Positions 1 to 13,814 of a DNA stretch of 64,000 nucleotides are shown one piece after another (position 1 is the stretch's first letter; each line of letters opens with the position of its first letter). This stretch comes from Chrysoperla carnea (Eukaryota > Arthropoda > Insecta > Neuroptera > Chrysopidae): NCBI RefSeq assembly GCF_905475395.1, contig NC_058337.1:117670368-117734367 (forward strand), read 5' to 3'. The position numbers and the translations under genes are program-made. The notes under the pieces were generated by a model. It was given only the letters and a program-made list of their open reading frames with translations. It searched no databases and was not told where the DNA came from.

Positions 1-721
1 GGAGCTATAATTCCGACTGTAACTTGACAAATAAAAGCTTTTAGGTTCCCCAAGGTTACAGGTTCGTTTTTATGTAGGCAATTTTTAAGAAAATCACAAA
101 AAAGAAATCCAACAGCGTATTCTTGGCTAAATGCTTACAGTTTCCACGATCTTTTGCACATTGATACGTTGTAAGCCATAATCCTCTCGTAGTATTCTAT
201 ACACAGTTCTTACAGGATTGTTATTTTGTTGGATAAGTGTACAATTTGAGAGTTGAGCGTTTTTCAGTGTTAGTTAAACTATGTATATCGTAAATAGAAT
301 GTTTCAAACTAATATTTGGCGTTTTAAATAAAATGTGATTAATACAATAATAATGAGCTGTGGTAATGTTAATCGGGAAAATTTTACTCCCAGAACATAA
401 TTTCCTGTAATAAACAATAAAGCCACTGTTCGCTGCTTTTATTATATTTTCAATAATAATATGTTTCTAATATTAGTCGACAAAATCATAAAAGTTTTTT
501 TAGATACTTTTAATGAAGATAAAATGTACCTAATTGGTACATACAAAACAAAACATAAACCCTATCATGTAACAAATCCCAAACACCAGGAATAATAATG
601 CGATGATATTCATGTGATGATAGGTAATGACGATTGAACACACTTGATCAAAAAAAATTGAAAATAAACTGAAATAAAAACAGATATTTTGCATATTTAA
701 AGACGCTACATGATGAAAAAA
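1..721. other. A/T-rich stretch, no gene seen
   Basis: No open frame with recognisable protein features and no structured repeat was found. The open frame at 530-784 on the minus strand runs into the R1 repeat and its N-terminal part is repeat-derived. Confidence 0.5.
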
Positions 722-1245
722 AAATTTTGTAAAAACAAGTGAAAACAAACAATTGACTGAGTTAATTGTTGAAATGCCATGCATAAATAGTGCTGATTAC
801 TCTATCACATTACACATACAATTGACGCCTAATTTGCGCCTTCACGGGTAAACAGTAATGTTTACGAAAAAATGTTCCAAACAAAAGTTGTTTATTTTTT
901 GATAAACAATTAAACTTTTGTTCTATCTCTAACGGTTTACAAGATGGGTCCTACGCACCCGTAGATCAAGACCCAACCCAATTGACCTATGTTGCTCATT
1001 TACGAACTCGACTTCACTTTTTACGTCCTGAGTAGGCTGTAAAAACTTCAGCTTGATATCTTTTTTCGTTTTTGAGTTATCGTGCCCACAGACGGACAGA
1101 CGGACGTACGGACAACCGGAAATGGACTAATTAGATGATTTTATGAACACCTATACCAAAATTTTGTTAGTAGCATCAATATTTTTAAGCGTTACAAACT
1201 TGGGACTTAACTTAGTATACCTTGCATATTACATATATAGTAGAG
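722..1245 (-). repeat. Dispersed repeat R1, copy 1
   Basis: Nearly full-length copy in minus orientation. R1 landmarks, read in the sense orientation, are TATACC near the start, CCCAAGTTTGTAACGC, a TCACCTAATTAGTCC-type segment, a GTCC/GTCTG-rich core, GATAACTCAAAAACGAAAAA, GGTCAATTGGGTC, AGAGATAGAACAAAAG, and a tail with CAACAATTAACTCAGTCAAT. It has no coding capacity of its own. It may be a SINE-like or non-autonomous DNA element; the family is not recognised. Confidence 0.8.
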
Positions 1246-1262
1246 TGAAATTACGCCTTGTG

Positions 1263-3246
1263 TATGGATTAAAAGTTCGAGCAATGAAACTTTGGGGTTT
1301 TTCTTTTCACATCAAAATAAGTATTTTTTGAAATTTTTTACTTTCCCGGAGTGGTGCAACATGTTTAAAAAACAAAATGGCGTCAAAAATGAAATTTTTT
1401 CAGAAATTTTATCATTTTTATTTTATATTCGCAAAAGGAGACATCGGTGCATATCCAAATTTGGTAGGTTTGTAGTCAATGTTAAGAACTACTCCTCATA
1501 TTTTTTTGGTGGGGTTTCGTCCCTTCCCCTCCCAGTTATATATATATGTATACATACATATGGTAAAACAGTTCATTTGACTGTAACTTGAAAAATATTT
1601 GATTGATTTTAATGAAACTAATATCAATAGTAGGTTTTATTACTTACAACTTTCGGTTAAAATTTTAGCGAAATCCGTTAAATATTTCGGCCAAAATTTC
1701 CAATTTAGGGAATTGTTTAAAATGGCTGCCATTTTATGCCATTTTGTCCTACGAGGTTAAATTTTTTTTTAAATTGTAGCATTTTTTATTATCTTTCGAT
1801 TTTATAATTAATGACTTACCCGTAAAATGACTCCTTGATCCATATTTTTGCGAAAAACGGAAAATTTAACACTTTCTGGAAATAATTGTTTGGGGGGTGT
1901 ATGGACTGGCTTTGGGGGGTGTTTTTTGCTTTGGCATGAGAAAACTATTTTTAAAAGAGGTCTATATGGTTTAAAGCAAAATTTTTAAGTTTTAACCCCC
2001 GCGCTGTAAGGGGGAAGGGGTGTATGAAATAAATGTATCTTAAAAGATTTTAAAAAGAGGTCAAAATAGTTTAAAATGCTAAAGTAACCCAAAATTTTAG
2101 CTGTGTATATTAATATAGCACTTTTTACAACATCCACCCCTTCCGCTCCCCCTTTCATATTTTTTGCAAATTCAAAATTTTTAAGATGTATAAAGGGGCT
2201 TTGGGGGTCGCTGATCTCGAAATTTTGGCCCAAATGAGTACACCCCCTAAAAATATTACAATTGTTTTTGATAATTTATTGCAAAATTCGAGATCAGAGA
2301 CCCCAAAAACCCCTTTATACGTCCTAAAAATTTTGAATTTGCAAAAAATATGAAAGGGGGAGCGGAAGGGGTGGATGTTGTAAAAAGTGCTATATTAATA
2401 TACACAGCTAAAATTTTGGGTTACTTTAGCATTTTAAACTATTTTGACCTCTTTTTAAAATCTTTTAAGATACATTTATTTCATACACCCCTTCCCCCTT
2501 ACAGCGCGGGGGTTAAAACTTAAAAATTTTGCTTTAAACCATATAGACCTCTTTTAAAAATAGTTTTCTCATGCCAAAGCAAAAAACACCCCCCAAAGCC
2601 AGTCCATACACCCCCCAAACAATTATTTCCAGAAAGTGTTAAATTTTCCGTTTTTCGCAAAAATATGGATCAAGGAGTCATTTTACGGGTAAGTCATTAA
2701 TTATAAAATCGAAAGATAATAAAAAATGCTACAATTTAAAAAAAAATTTAACCTCGTAGGACAAAATGGCATAAAATGGCAGCCATTTTAAACAATTCCC
2801 TAAATTGGAAATTTTGGCCGAACTATTTAACGGATTTCGCTAAAATTTTAACCGAAAGTTGTAAGTAATAAAACCTACTATTGATATTAGTTTCATTAAA
2901 ATCAATCAAATATTTTTCAAGTTACAGTCAAATGAACTGTTTTACCATATGTATGTATACATATATATATAACTGGGAGGGGAAGGGACGAAACCCCACC
3001 AAAAAAATATGAGGAGTAGTTCTTAACATGGACTACAAACCTACCAAATTTGGATATGCACCGATGTCTCCTTTTGCGAATATAAAATAAAAATGATAAA
3101 ATTTCTGAAAAAAATTTCATTTTTGACGCCATTTTGTTTTTTAAACATGTTGCACCACTCCGGGAAAGTAAAAAATTTCAAAAAATACTTATTTTGATGT
3201 GAAAAGAAAAACCCCAAAGTTTCATTGCTCGAACTTTTAATCCATA
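1263..3246. mobile_element. Large foldback (long inverted repeat) element
   Basis: The left arm (1263-~2229) is matched almost base for base by the reverse complement of the right arm (~2283-3246), around a central spacer of about 55 bp. The outer ends read TATGGATTAAAAGTTCGAGC on the left and its complement on the right. Open frames inside (for example 1292-1591 and 2917-3132) are mirror images of each other and resemble no protein. This structure is typical of a foldback or long-TIR non-autonomous DNA transposon. Near-identity of the arms suggests recent insertion or gene conversion. It starts 18 bp from the end of R1 copy 1. No clear target-site duplication is visible. Confidence 0.85.
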
Positions 3247-3954
3247 TAACAGCCTTTTTTTGCTTAGATTTACTCCAGTAATATGCATGTATAAAAAGAA
3301 AGAGAAATTAATTTCGAAATGGCTCCAACTGAAACTAATCATAATACATTTAATATATTATATTACATTAATATTACCCGTAACAGTTTTCTGAAAAACT
3401 TTCTTAGGGCAATTTTTATTCTATCGTTTCGGAGAAAAATCGAAGAAGAGAAACAGGTGAGGGAACAAGGTTAAGATAACTAAAGTTATACGGACAGGAG
3501 ATACTTAGAGAGCACTATTGTGATATCATTTTTTTTCTAACTAATCATCTTGTATATTCTGTTCAAGAGAATTTAACTAAAGCACACATACCAGGACCGA
3601 AATTCAAATTTCTTGTTTTTATGCCAAGTAGATCATATGGGCCATAAATTCTTTACGAAATGCCTTATGAATGAAACATTACCTTATGAATTTATTATTT
3701 ATGCTTGTTTGTATACAAAATTAAATAAACAGACATAAGTTATAAAGAAAAAAATATTTATATTACGTTTGAGAAACTGCAATTTTTGGAACTCCCATTC
3801 AAAATAAAACTCGCAACTCGCAAAAAATATTCTTTATAAAGAGATATTTCCACCCAATATTCGTCTTGCCACCTTATATTGGACGATTCTATTGGGAAAA
3901 AAATAAATTGTGAGGTTTAAGCCTCAATAAGTCAATTCGTTCGAATGACGACCT
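3247..3954. other. A/T-rich stretch, no gene seen
   Basis: I see no coding signal, RNA gene or structured repeat here. Confidence 0.45.
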
Positions 3955-4262
3955 TCGTCTAAAAAAAACGGTGTTCGAAGTCTAACGTGCCTGTGGCATC
4001 ATAACTCCTAAGCGGATGAACCGATTTTAATTTTTTTTGTTTTTTTTGAAAGGTACTTTAAACGCGAGTGATTTTACCAGATTTTAACTAGAAAAGCGAC
4101 GATCATCTTCAGACGTTTGAGAAGATTTTCTTGACTTACAGCTAAGAATACTCATCAAATTACCTTTCAAACAAAATAAAAAAATTAAAAATCTGTTCAT
4201 CCGTTTCAGAACTACAATGTAACAAACGAATCGATAAGGCCTGATTTTAAGTCGGGGGTTTA
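3955..4262. repeat. Dispersed repeat R2, copy 1, with internal inverted arms
   Basis: R2 landmarks are GTGGCATCATA, GCGGATGAACCGATTTTA, a T-rich segment, TTGAAAGGTA, and an end reading GTCGGGGGTT. In this copy 4012-4055 pairs with the reverse complement of 4161-4204, so two R2 halves face each other. It is non-coding and the family was not identified. Confidence 0.6.
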
Positions 4263-5220
4263 TTTAAATTTTTAATTTAATATTATTGTCTTAATTAGTT
4301 TACTGAGTGTGTATCCAGATGTTATTTTATTCAATTTTCATGAGGGTAGATTCAAATATTTCTACACCATATTCTACAAATCTACCTGAAACGCAATCAG
4401 AATGGTATGGGTGGATATCATGAAAACATTATTTTTCTCACACTGATACACACACATATATAGTCACAAACTTGTATGTGTTTCATCGATGTTTATTGAA
4501 TTTTTAGTTCATTGTTTTACAAACAAAAGGACTAAATATAGTTATCAGAACGTGCCACATATTTAGTGGGAAGTAATAGGTTGTTGCTATAGCTAAAACC
4601 TACTCAATATGGCTACTACTACCTACCTATGTGTATACATAGAACGAATATATCTAACAACCAACATATGTCTGTTTGTCTGTCCGATTAGTGAATGTTC
4701 TAACTACTCTAAATGTGTTTATTTACTCATATACAATAATAATATTTGATCAGTCTGTCTGTCTGTCTGTCTGATATATCATAATATGTATAACAACATG
4801 GAGGTAGAATGGAGGTAGAAGTTTATGATGTAGTGGTATGAGGATATTTTACCTACTAACACCTCAATCATACAAAATATTTATTAAAATGTTGTGTGCA
4901 CAAAATGTTCCAAAAAGTTTCGAATGTTTTCTTATTCAGCTTGGTCTACAAGCATGCCCAAGAACGCACATATGTTTTTTTATTGCTTTGTCTATTACAC
5001 ACATACTTTATTTTTTGCGGGATAGTAGCTCTGGTCGATTATTTAAGTTTGGGACAAAAATTAAATTCGTTTACAACATCAAAATTATTTCCTGGTAATA
5101 TTACTTTTATCGTGATGTTCCCTAAAAAAATAGCGTCATATGAAATTGTTTTTCAAATTGGAACAACAGTTACCTATCAATGGAAAGTTTCTTTTTTATA
5201 AAATTGAAGAATGTTGCATT
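4263..5220. repeat. Gene-free stretch with a (CTGT)n microsatellite
   Basis: A run of about five CTGT units lies near 4752-4773. Open frames at 4838-5201 overlap one another and show no protein features. Nothing else was recognised. Confidence 0.5.
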
Positions 5221-5610
5221 TTTTACCATATATGAAATATATCAAGGTATACTAATTTTAGTTCCAAGTTTGTAACGCTAAAAAATAGGTGTTTATAAAA
5301 CCACCTTATTTGTTCATTTTCAGTTGTCTGTCTGTCTGCCCGTCTGCTCGTCCATCTGTCTCTGAACACGATAACTCAAAAAGGAAAAAAGAAATCAAGT
5401 TAAAATTTTTATTGCGTGCTCAGTACATAAAAAGTGAGGTTGAACTCGTAAATGAGCAGAGTCAATTTGATCTTCCCATCCAATCATGTAAGCCGTTAGC
5501 ATTGTAAAAAATGTTCCTTATAAAAAACCAAACAACTTTTGTTTGAAAAGTTAAAACTGTCTGTACATGGTATTTCAACAATTAACTCAGCCAATGGTTT
5601 GTTTTTACTT
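5221..5610 (+). repeat. Dispersed repeat R1, copy 2 (internally deleted)
   Basis: It starts with the TTTACCATATATGAAATATA-type head and keeps the CTGTCTGTCTG core and the AACAATTAACTCAGCCAATG tail. Parts before the tail are missing compared with copies 1 and 6. Confidence 0.75.
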
Positions 5611-7185
5611 TGGCTACACCTACGTGGAAAAAACAAATTCGAGGTTAGAGCTATAATTCTGAAATTGTGATGACGCAAGAGACGATAGAAATGAATTTAT
5701 ACGAGCATATGTTAAGTATAGTAAGAATCCTTCGATTAATTTTCGGGGAACAGGCTACACATATTTGGGACATAGGCGATAAATATTCGAAATGCAAACG
5801 AGAGATTTCTCAATCAATACCTATAAAAAACCTTATTACTTTTAACTTGAAAATGAAAAAATTAAAAAGTGATTTCTGACTGAAGAAAGATTTTTCATTG
5901 AAGAACAATGATGATTTTTGCCTAAATATCCATTTTGGAAAAGAAAGGCGTAAAAATAAAAACACTTTTCCGAACAAAAAATCCATATGACTAAAATGTT
6001 ACCAAAAATTCTTTTTTTACAGTTTAAGTATCTTTGATTCATGAGAGAAATTTTGAGTTTTGAGGTTTCACATTCAATCCGATCTCAGTAGAAATTTATA
6101 TTTTTAAAACCATACAGCACTTGGAATTTAGTGTGAAATCTTTATATGGAACCATAATTTCTTTTTGAAAATAAATTTTAAAACACAAGGTAATATTCAT
6201 AATAATATTGAATATGATTAGTATAAATAAATAAAATAAATATAAAAAAATTCTATAAATTGATAATAAAATATTAAAATGTATATTTTTAATAAATTAG
6301 ATTGTCCTATATATATTTTAGTTTTTTTTTTTTTATATTTATTTTTTTTAATATAAAAATTTAATATATTATATTATATATTATTTATGATATTGTTCAG
6401 GTACTAATAATGCCTTTTTTTAGTTATAGTATATTATAATCAATTTTATGATATCGAAACGATGATGAATTTAAAAATAAATGTAATAAATATATAAATA
6501 AATAATGAAAAAAAAAAAAAAAAACAACTAGGAAATTATATTAAATATATTAAAAAAAATAACTGATTACTTATATTTCAATGTAATATGAATACATTTT
6601 AAAGTTGACAAAATTGATCAAATACCAAAGCAAGTCGAAATTGGGTATTTGAATACATAAAATTATTCATGGACTTCAGATTTTATTTTAATTTATTATT
6701 AAATTCCATATAAATTTGAAAAACAGTAATTTATAGTTTAAAAAACTAAATAAACTCGCTTTAAGACACTAAAAATTGGAAATAAATTTTAATGTTAATG
6801 CAAAATTCATCAAATGCGCGTATTTGTCAGATATCGACCATCCTACCGGATGATGTTCTTTTTGAGAAGTGAGTAGAGTAGACACTACATCACCAAATGG
6901 TTGATATTATTGCCAAAATTAAACAGATTTAATAAACAATATGTTAGATTGGTTGTTTAAACATTGTTTATACATACAACAACATTACAAAAACAAAACA
7001 AAAAACAATGATCAGTTTCAATTGAAAATGTTAAACAATGTTTTGTATTTTTCCCCATTTTCGTCGTTGGTTTTGTTGTTCTGTCAGAGTTGTGGATGGA
7101 TTTTCCATTGTTTTTGTGTGCAGATATCAGGGTTTAATAAAAAAAAAAAAAAAAAAATAACCAATCTCTTTTGTTGACTATGATG
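5611..7185. other. Very A/T-rich gene-free stretch
   Basis: Positions 6170-6600 are almost pure A/T, with an A17 run at 6508-6524 and another A-run near 7139-7157. Open frames here (5667-5879, 6941-7177) are low-complexity. No gene was recognised. Confidence 0.5.
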
Positions 7186-7655
7186 GACTTTTTATACCAT
7201 GTACATATGAAATATACATAGTATATTAAGTATAAAAATATTGATGCTACGAAAAAAATAGGTGTTCATAAAATCACCTAATTAGTGCATTTCCGGTTGT
7301 CTGTCTGTCTGTCTATCGTCTGTCCGTCTGTCTGTCGTCTATCATTACGATTACACAAAAACGTAAAGAGATATCAAGCTGAAATAGTAGTAGTTGTATA
7401 GCATGCTGTGGACGTAAAAGGTGGGGTCTTGAATCCGTAGGACCCATCTTGTAAATCGTAAGAGATAGAACAAAAATTTAAATGTAAAAAATGTTCCTTA
7501 TAAAAAAATAAACAATTTTTGTTTGAAACAGTTTTTATTATATGGGTATATCAGTTATATATGCGTGACATGTATGTATGTGTAATGTGACAGAGTAATC
7601 AATACTGTCTATACATGGTATTACAACAATTAACTCAGTCAATTGTTTGTTTCAC
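7186..7655 (+). repeat. Dispersed repeat R1, copy 3
   Basis: It has the TATACCATGTACATATG head, the GTCTGTCTGTC core, the AGAGATAGAACAAAA block and the ACAACAATTAACTCAGTCAA tail. It lacks the CCCAAGTTTGTAACGC segment near the head, so it carries a small deletion there. Confidence 0.8.
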
Positions 7656-8900
7656 TTTTAAAATAAAAATATATAATAATAATGTTTGTATAAATATAAT
7701 ATCATTTATTTGTTTATATACATCCTCAACATTTATATTTAGTTTCTGTTCTTTGAAATAGAAAAACATCTTCGCCTAATATATTTTCACAATTAATAAG
7801 TTGAAATGGTAATCTATTACATTTTCCAGGACTTTTCTTCTTTTAATTGTGAAAAATGTTAGGAAGTTTCAATTTGCGTTCCTTTATTAATGGTAGGATA
7901 GCATCACAACATAAGTAATCGTTGACAATGGATAAATTTATCGACGATTCCCCTTAAAAAAATTGCAAAAATTCGGGAAATTTTTTTTATTTCCAATTTC
8001 GATAAAACTCAGTATATAAGGTAATTTAAAATTGATCGAAATAATCCGTATCTCGTAACTCTTTATACTTTTTAGATCAAAATTACCCCATCCACTGAGT
8101 TTCATAAAATTCATAACCAAAAATTGTATATGACAATATAAACAGTATTATTTATAATTTTATTAGTATATAGCTTCAATACCATTGCTTCAAATATAAA
8201 GAAGCATTCATAATCAAACCAAGAATGATTATTTTTTGAATTTTGTAAATATTGTGTATTAAAAAAACCTTGTTAACATACCATAACACATGTTGATCTA
8301 TATTTGTCTATTCGCTCCGAGCGTGAATTTCGTTTCCATGACAACGATACACTACTTTAATTATAGAATTAATGGATGCATATATAATTGTGTGGATTGC
8401 ATTGAAAACTTACATTTAAAATTTAATATTCTTGTTTCACAAATTTAAATAAATAATTACGATAATTAACATTTGAAAAATAATATTTGTGCAATTTGAT
8501 TTCTTATTTTCACAATTTTTAATGCATTAAGTTTAATTAATTCGTGTTTTTCAATCATTTTAATTTGACAGTTTCTATATCATTAACATGTAAATAATTG
8601 CAAATTAGTCATAACAGCCCACTTTATCTCCAAAATTTTTCACTTAAAGCGCTGGCATCGATTTTATTATCCCTACCATGACTACGCACACAACGAATAA
8701 AATTATTAACATGCAGCTCCCATATACAAAATTCACATCTCCTTTCGATCCACTTAGAGTATGGATTTCCGAAAATTCCTTCTTAATGCTCACTTACGTC
8801 ACTTAAGGAACGTGTGTACAAAATTTCAGGCTTCTAGACCAAGCCTTTTCAGCTGTGCGTGGATCGATCAGTCAGCTTTCATTCTTATATATATAGTCTA
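7656..8900. other. A/T-rich stretch, no gene seen
   Basis: No protein-like open frame was recognised. The minus-strand frame at 7938-8120 has no family features. Confidence 0.4.
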
Positions 8901-9325
8901 GAGTGATACCCACCCGCTTCGCTGAGTTTAAAAGTAAAGATTGACAAAGATTACTCCCGCATATCCCTTTTCTATCACACTCGAAATAATAGTGGGGATT
9001 GTTTTACACAGGTAAAATAATTATTTTTTTAAATGTATAATAGTAATTATTCATTGAGTATATCAGAGAAGATGGCCTTGAAATATTTTATATTGACAAT
9101 TTTTACAGAAATCTGTAATTTATGGTAATTTCAAATGTCAAATTAAATTAAATTTTTTTTTTAAATTAATATATCTTTAATAAATTATAGTTCATGTGTT
9201 ATTCTGATTTATCAGCTATATTGCTGTACAGTTTCATTAATAACCATTCGCTATAGTTTAAGCGTGAAAGCGTAACAAACAAACAAACATGCTTACTTTG
9301 GCATTTATAATATATAGAGATATAG
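8901..9325 (-). repeat. Dispersed repeat R4, copy 1
   Basis: One end contains CACCCGCTTCGCTGAG. The other contains AAGCGTGAAAGCGTAACAAA followed by CAAACAAACATGC. The same two ends recur in opposite orientation at 59126-59570. End motifs of this style are common in non-autonomous elements of insects; a Helitron-like origin is possible but not shown. Confidence 0.55.
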
Positions 9326-9849
9326 ATTGTACAATAATAGGATATACTATTTATTTTGAAGTAGTATATTAGAACTTTATCCTCATTTTTCTACCAATTT
9401 AGAAATAAGGACAATGGATAATGATAATTCAAAGGATATGAATAATGGATAATTAGGGTATACAATGTATATATGTGTGTAGAGTATAATGTATATAATT
9501 GTATGTTTAAACTATTTGTCATTTTATAAATAAATAGCATAAATTATATTGTAAAATGCATCGTAAACAGTTTATTATAATACTTTTAGTTACTTTATAG
9601 AATAAGGTAATATAAACTTGTATGAGTTTTAGTTTCTAATGTATATGGAATTTTGCATTATATATTCAAAAAATTGTTTGTAATATAGGATGGTTATAAG
9701 TATTTAATTATAGTGATTTTGTGTTTAAATAGTTACCGAAACATTCTAAATACATCTTTCTTAATTTTTTAATACGATTTCCTTCTTATTGGAATGATCG
9801 TTAATCGATCGAGGAGATAATTGAATTATAATATTGTCGTGTTTGTTTG
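9326..9849. other. A/T-rich stretch, no gene seen
   Basis: It consists of TATA-rich low-complexity DNA without coding signal. Confidence 0.4.
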
Positions 9850-10031
9850 ATTCTATAGTTCATAGTGTCTTCAGAGAACTCGAACTTACATACTTAAGAA
9901 TATTTTCGATCTTACCTTTCAAGCTAGCAAAAAAAAATCAAAATTTTCTTGGGAACTAAGACGCCACAGACAGACACACAGATACATGGACACAATAAAC
10001 TTGTAGCACCCCTCTTTGTCAGTCGGGGGTT
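9850..10031 (-). repeat. Dispersed repeat R2, copy 2
   Basis: The minus strand begins TTAACCCCCGACTGACAAAG and continues through GGGGTGCTACAAG, TGTCTGTCTGTGGCGTC and a TTGAAAGGTAAG-like segment. It is a truncated R2 copy. Confidence 0.65.
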
Positions 10032-13000
10032 AAGAAGGGAAATGAAAATCAAACAAGTTTATCCTTAGATTTTATTATTTTATTTAATTGTGTTTATTTG
10101 ATATGCCTGACGCATGCAACTTTTCCTATGTAAATTACTGTCCATCTTCCCATTTTCGTCATTAACTTTCAGATATATATAGCGAAAAATTTATCACACA
10201 ATTCATAAAAATTCGGTTTCTAGTAATGCAAATGAAGGCCATGGCAAAAAAAATGAAAAACTTGAGTCTACAGTTTTATGCATACAGCGAACTCATAATA
10301 TTACACCCCTTGGTGTCAAATATACAAATTCCAACTTCACCAAAAAGTAGCTTGCAAGAAAAAATTATTTGATGTGGAAAACTTGAAACTGAACGTTTCC
10401 CAACCTAAAAATGATTTCGTTTAAACAGGTTAGAAAAAGGTAGTTTTTGCATGGACGTCATTTAAGTTCTGCATTGAGGTATACATCAAAAATTATTCTG
10501 AAATCCTACTACAGGAAAATGAACACCATAAATGATATTACTCTTACAATGGTATTATCATAATGTTTTTTTTCGACGATTTTAACTTATATCTCAAGAA
10601 ACAAATAAAAAATCTAAATTTTTAAATAAACACTCGATGAAAATGGACACATCGGCCTCAAACACTAACTTTACTTTTTTACGTTTTTGAGAGTTGCGAT
10701 TTTCTGCTAAGCGGAGAGTTTGATGTGAAGCAGAACTCGTTCTAGTAGTATATACGCATTTACCCACCTGTATCCGTGCATTTCGCCTAATATCGCTGCT
10801 TATATCCTAAGGCTGTTAGTCATAAAGAGCTCATTTAAAATCTTCTATCTTGGACGTGAATCTAATCCCAAAAAGGTTCTCTTACTTAACTTGTTTATCC
10901 CACAGGAATGGCAATATTCCTTGTTGTATTTAACGAAAAATATTATAGAGCTTACTATAATTTAAATTTATACGTGTATTAGATTATTGTCTCAAAGAAA
11001 GAAACCATTTTGTTTGTTTATTGACCATTACTAATATATATCCACCTTGCCCGTCCATAACCTATATATTAGGTATCCATAATAAATTAAAATTTTTTAA
11101 TCACACTATAAATTAAATAATAACTTTAAAATATTTATAACATTATATATAAAATATATTATTATATATATTATAAATATATACCTATATACATACATAC
11201 ATAAGTATACAACTTATGAATGTTTGTAATGGTTAAATTGCACGCAAATATATCATACATATATACTTAAACAAGTACAACTACCTACCATACAACAAAC
11301 AGTCTTTAAAACTTACTACAATAATAACAAAACAACAACAATAACAAAACAAAAACATGGGTGCCATATTGTTAAAACACGCACATGAAAAACAGAAACA
11401 TAACCTAACTAACTAAGTTATTCACACACAACACACATTGCTTGCTTGTTGTTATTCTCTTAAGTGTTTTAATATAAATCACAAGTTTTATTGTTTTATT
11501 ATTTTATAGTTGGTACCAATGGAAAATTTTTATTCGTGGAACTCGATGTTTTCATACTACCTTAATAAGCGTTTAATAAGTTATAAGATGAATCTAACCC
11601 AATTTATCACAGGAGATGATTATACGAATCTATGAGGTTAAGATCAATCTCAGGGAGTGAAAATTTCAAATGAACAGAAAAAAACGATATCGATTACGTC
11701 TTTGTTAGACTTTGAAATCTTCGGACAAGGTTTTATAAATGAAAAGATGAAGAAAATGAATATCAGGAAAATAGTCGTCAGTTTTCTTAAAACTTTGAAT
11801 CATTTCAAAACAAGGGCTAAAGAAAGGTGAATGTATTTCAAGAACCGAGCAGAGAGTTTTGAAGATTAGATCCTGGGCTGAGGACCGTCTCTGCTGATCA
11901 AGTCCTTAATGTACCCTTATCTGGGTGTGAAAGTCTTGGTATATAGGTACAATAATAGGTATAAAGATGAAAATTAGCTTTAAGAATTACCAGCTTCATG
12001 CACTCTACGTCTTTTCTCAAGTTAATTAGAGAATTTATTTTCAATTGCAACAATGGGTTCATTTCCACCTGTACTTTTCACTTTCTGAAGAACTTATCGC
12101 TTGAAATTTAAAATTTCCGGGGGCTAATGTTAACTACATTTCGTCTGTTTTTGCTTGCATAGTTTTGTATGCATGGACCTTAAGTTATTTTTTTGTAGTG
12201 ACTATCTTTAACGTTCTGATATGCTTCCTTTTATTCGATGCTTATAAGATCTTTTTTGCCCTAATATCTCTTTCCTTTCTAAATTTACTAATTCAATTTT
12301 TGGGTTCGTTTGCTCTTACATGCTTCTTTTCAAACAGCTAGTAAAGATATTTAGATATAAGTCATCGTTCTTCTTCGATGGCATGATTTTCTTTGATGTG
12401 TGCCTATTCGTATATATTATTACGACTTTCTAGTCTTTGTCCGTAAACTTGTCCGTATATATGGATGCTTAATTTTTCTTTATCGCTGTATTTCCAGACC
12501 TTTTTTTAATCTAAGAACTTTATTTATTAAATAAATGAAATAATTGATGAACATTGAAGGCATCGTTAATTTTAACGTTATTTGAAGGAAATTTCGGTTT
12601 GCAATTTTAAGATGAATGTAACTGCATTACTGAGATCTGATTTGAAAGTTCGAAATTCATATGCAGATACTATCAATATTTAACTAATATAAGTCTACCC
12701 AGCTGCAATTCGCTCACAAAGCAGAAAAATTATAAAGCATATAAAGGCCATTGTCTATTTTATATTAAACTATTTTTTGTTACAGTCGAGAAAATTAATA
12801 AGCAAAATTATCCCTTTAAAAACTTTCAGAAAAACAAAAATCGTTATCAAACGCAAATAGACTAAAACAATTAGAAAATATTACAACAATAAAATATATT
12901 TACAATATAAACAAATTGCAATAATATGAAAATAGTTTTGCAATTTTATATAACTAGACTTAAAAGTACTTATTATTATTAGCAGGGAGTAAAGGACTGA

Positions 13001-13166
13001 TTGTAACTTGTAGCAAAATATCTTTTTATTTTAAAGTTTTACAGAAGAATGTTCAAGTAATAAAGTTTTATAGCTTAAAATATACTTTACTTTGTATGAA
13101 CAATGTAACTAAACTATGTTATATATTATATTCAAAAGTATTATTATGTATACAAGCTAATTATGT
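10032..13166. other. Gene-free stretch
   Basis: I find no convincing exon. TATA-rich low-complexity DNA lies at 11090-11190. A CAA/AACA-rich segment at 11290-11360 leads into an ATG with only 19 codons, which I do not count as a gene. Confidence 0.4.
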
Positions 13167-13675
13167 TCAAAATAAAGCTTCATTTATACTGATATCGAAA
13201 AAATGACGTAAGATCCAGATTGAAAAATGATTATCCAACAACAACGTATAAAAAAAATTTTCATTAATTTGCTTAAACTTTTCAGTTGCATGTTTAATTA
13301 ATTCCTTGTGACTAAATTTTTTTAAATTAATCGCTATGCTACAGAACAAATCATTGTTACAGTCAAAATCAGTTGTAACCACATTAAAAAGACCAACCAA
13401 CAAGAGATGTCTTCAAATAGATTATTATTATTCCCGATGTCAGACTACTTAGAAAATATTGGCCCCAATATTTCAACGAACCCACAAAATAATTTGTGGT
13501 GAACTGTTACGAAAAGCTCAGTTAGTATGCTTGACATATTGTTAGTAATGCTTGACATATTTTTTTTTTCACATTGTAAAGAATTTTTGTAATGTGTTAT
13601 ATGAATAAATTTAGCAACTGACGATGTTTGCGCTGCAATCGAAATACTGACAAATGTAGGTCTCTTGTATGGCAT
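13167..13675 (-). other. Two adjacent unrecognised open frames, possibly a decayed gene or transposon
   Basis: Minus-strand frames 13445-13675 (76 codons) and 13167-13403 (78 codons) follow each other in different frames. The second is rich in polar and charged residues, like a soluble protein. I recognise no domain. Together with the 54-codon frame just upstream (13815-13979) they could be pieces of one broken or spliced gene, or chance frames in A/T-rich DNA. Confidence 0.18.
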
Positions 13676-13814
13676 TTTTTTTATTTTTTAATTAAAATTT
13701 CTTAATATACAATTTTATTTAAAGTATCGTAGTATTTATTTCTATAATTGCACCTTAACTCAAATTCAACAAAAAATTCATTGTTATATCTTTTAATATT
13801 ATTTAAAATTTGAA

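Noticed and set aside
1143..1331. Open frame whose N-terminus (MNTYTKILLVASIFLSVTN) recurs at 40674-40868 on the minus strand
   Set aside because: Both frames lie in R1 copies on the same repeat strand. The shared peptide follows from DNA repeat identity, other copies break it, and it shows no protein family features.
1292..3132. Similar open frames at 1292-1591 (plus) and 2917-3132 (minus)
   Set aside because: They are mirror images produced by the foldback arms. No codon-level evidence of selection can be seen.
11357..11416. ATG after a CAA-rich leader-like stretch
   Set aside because: Only 19 codons to the stop, with no splice or homology support.
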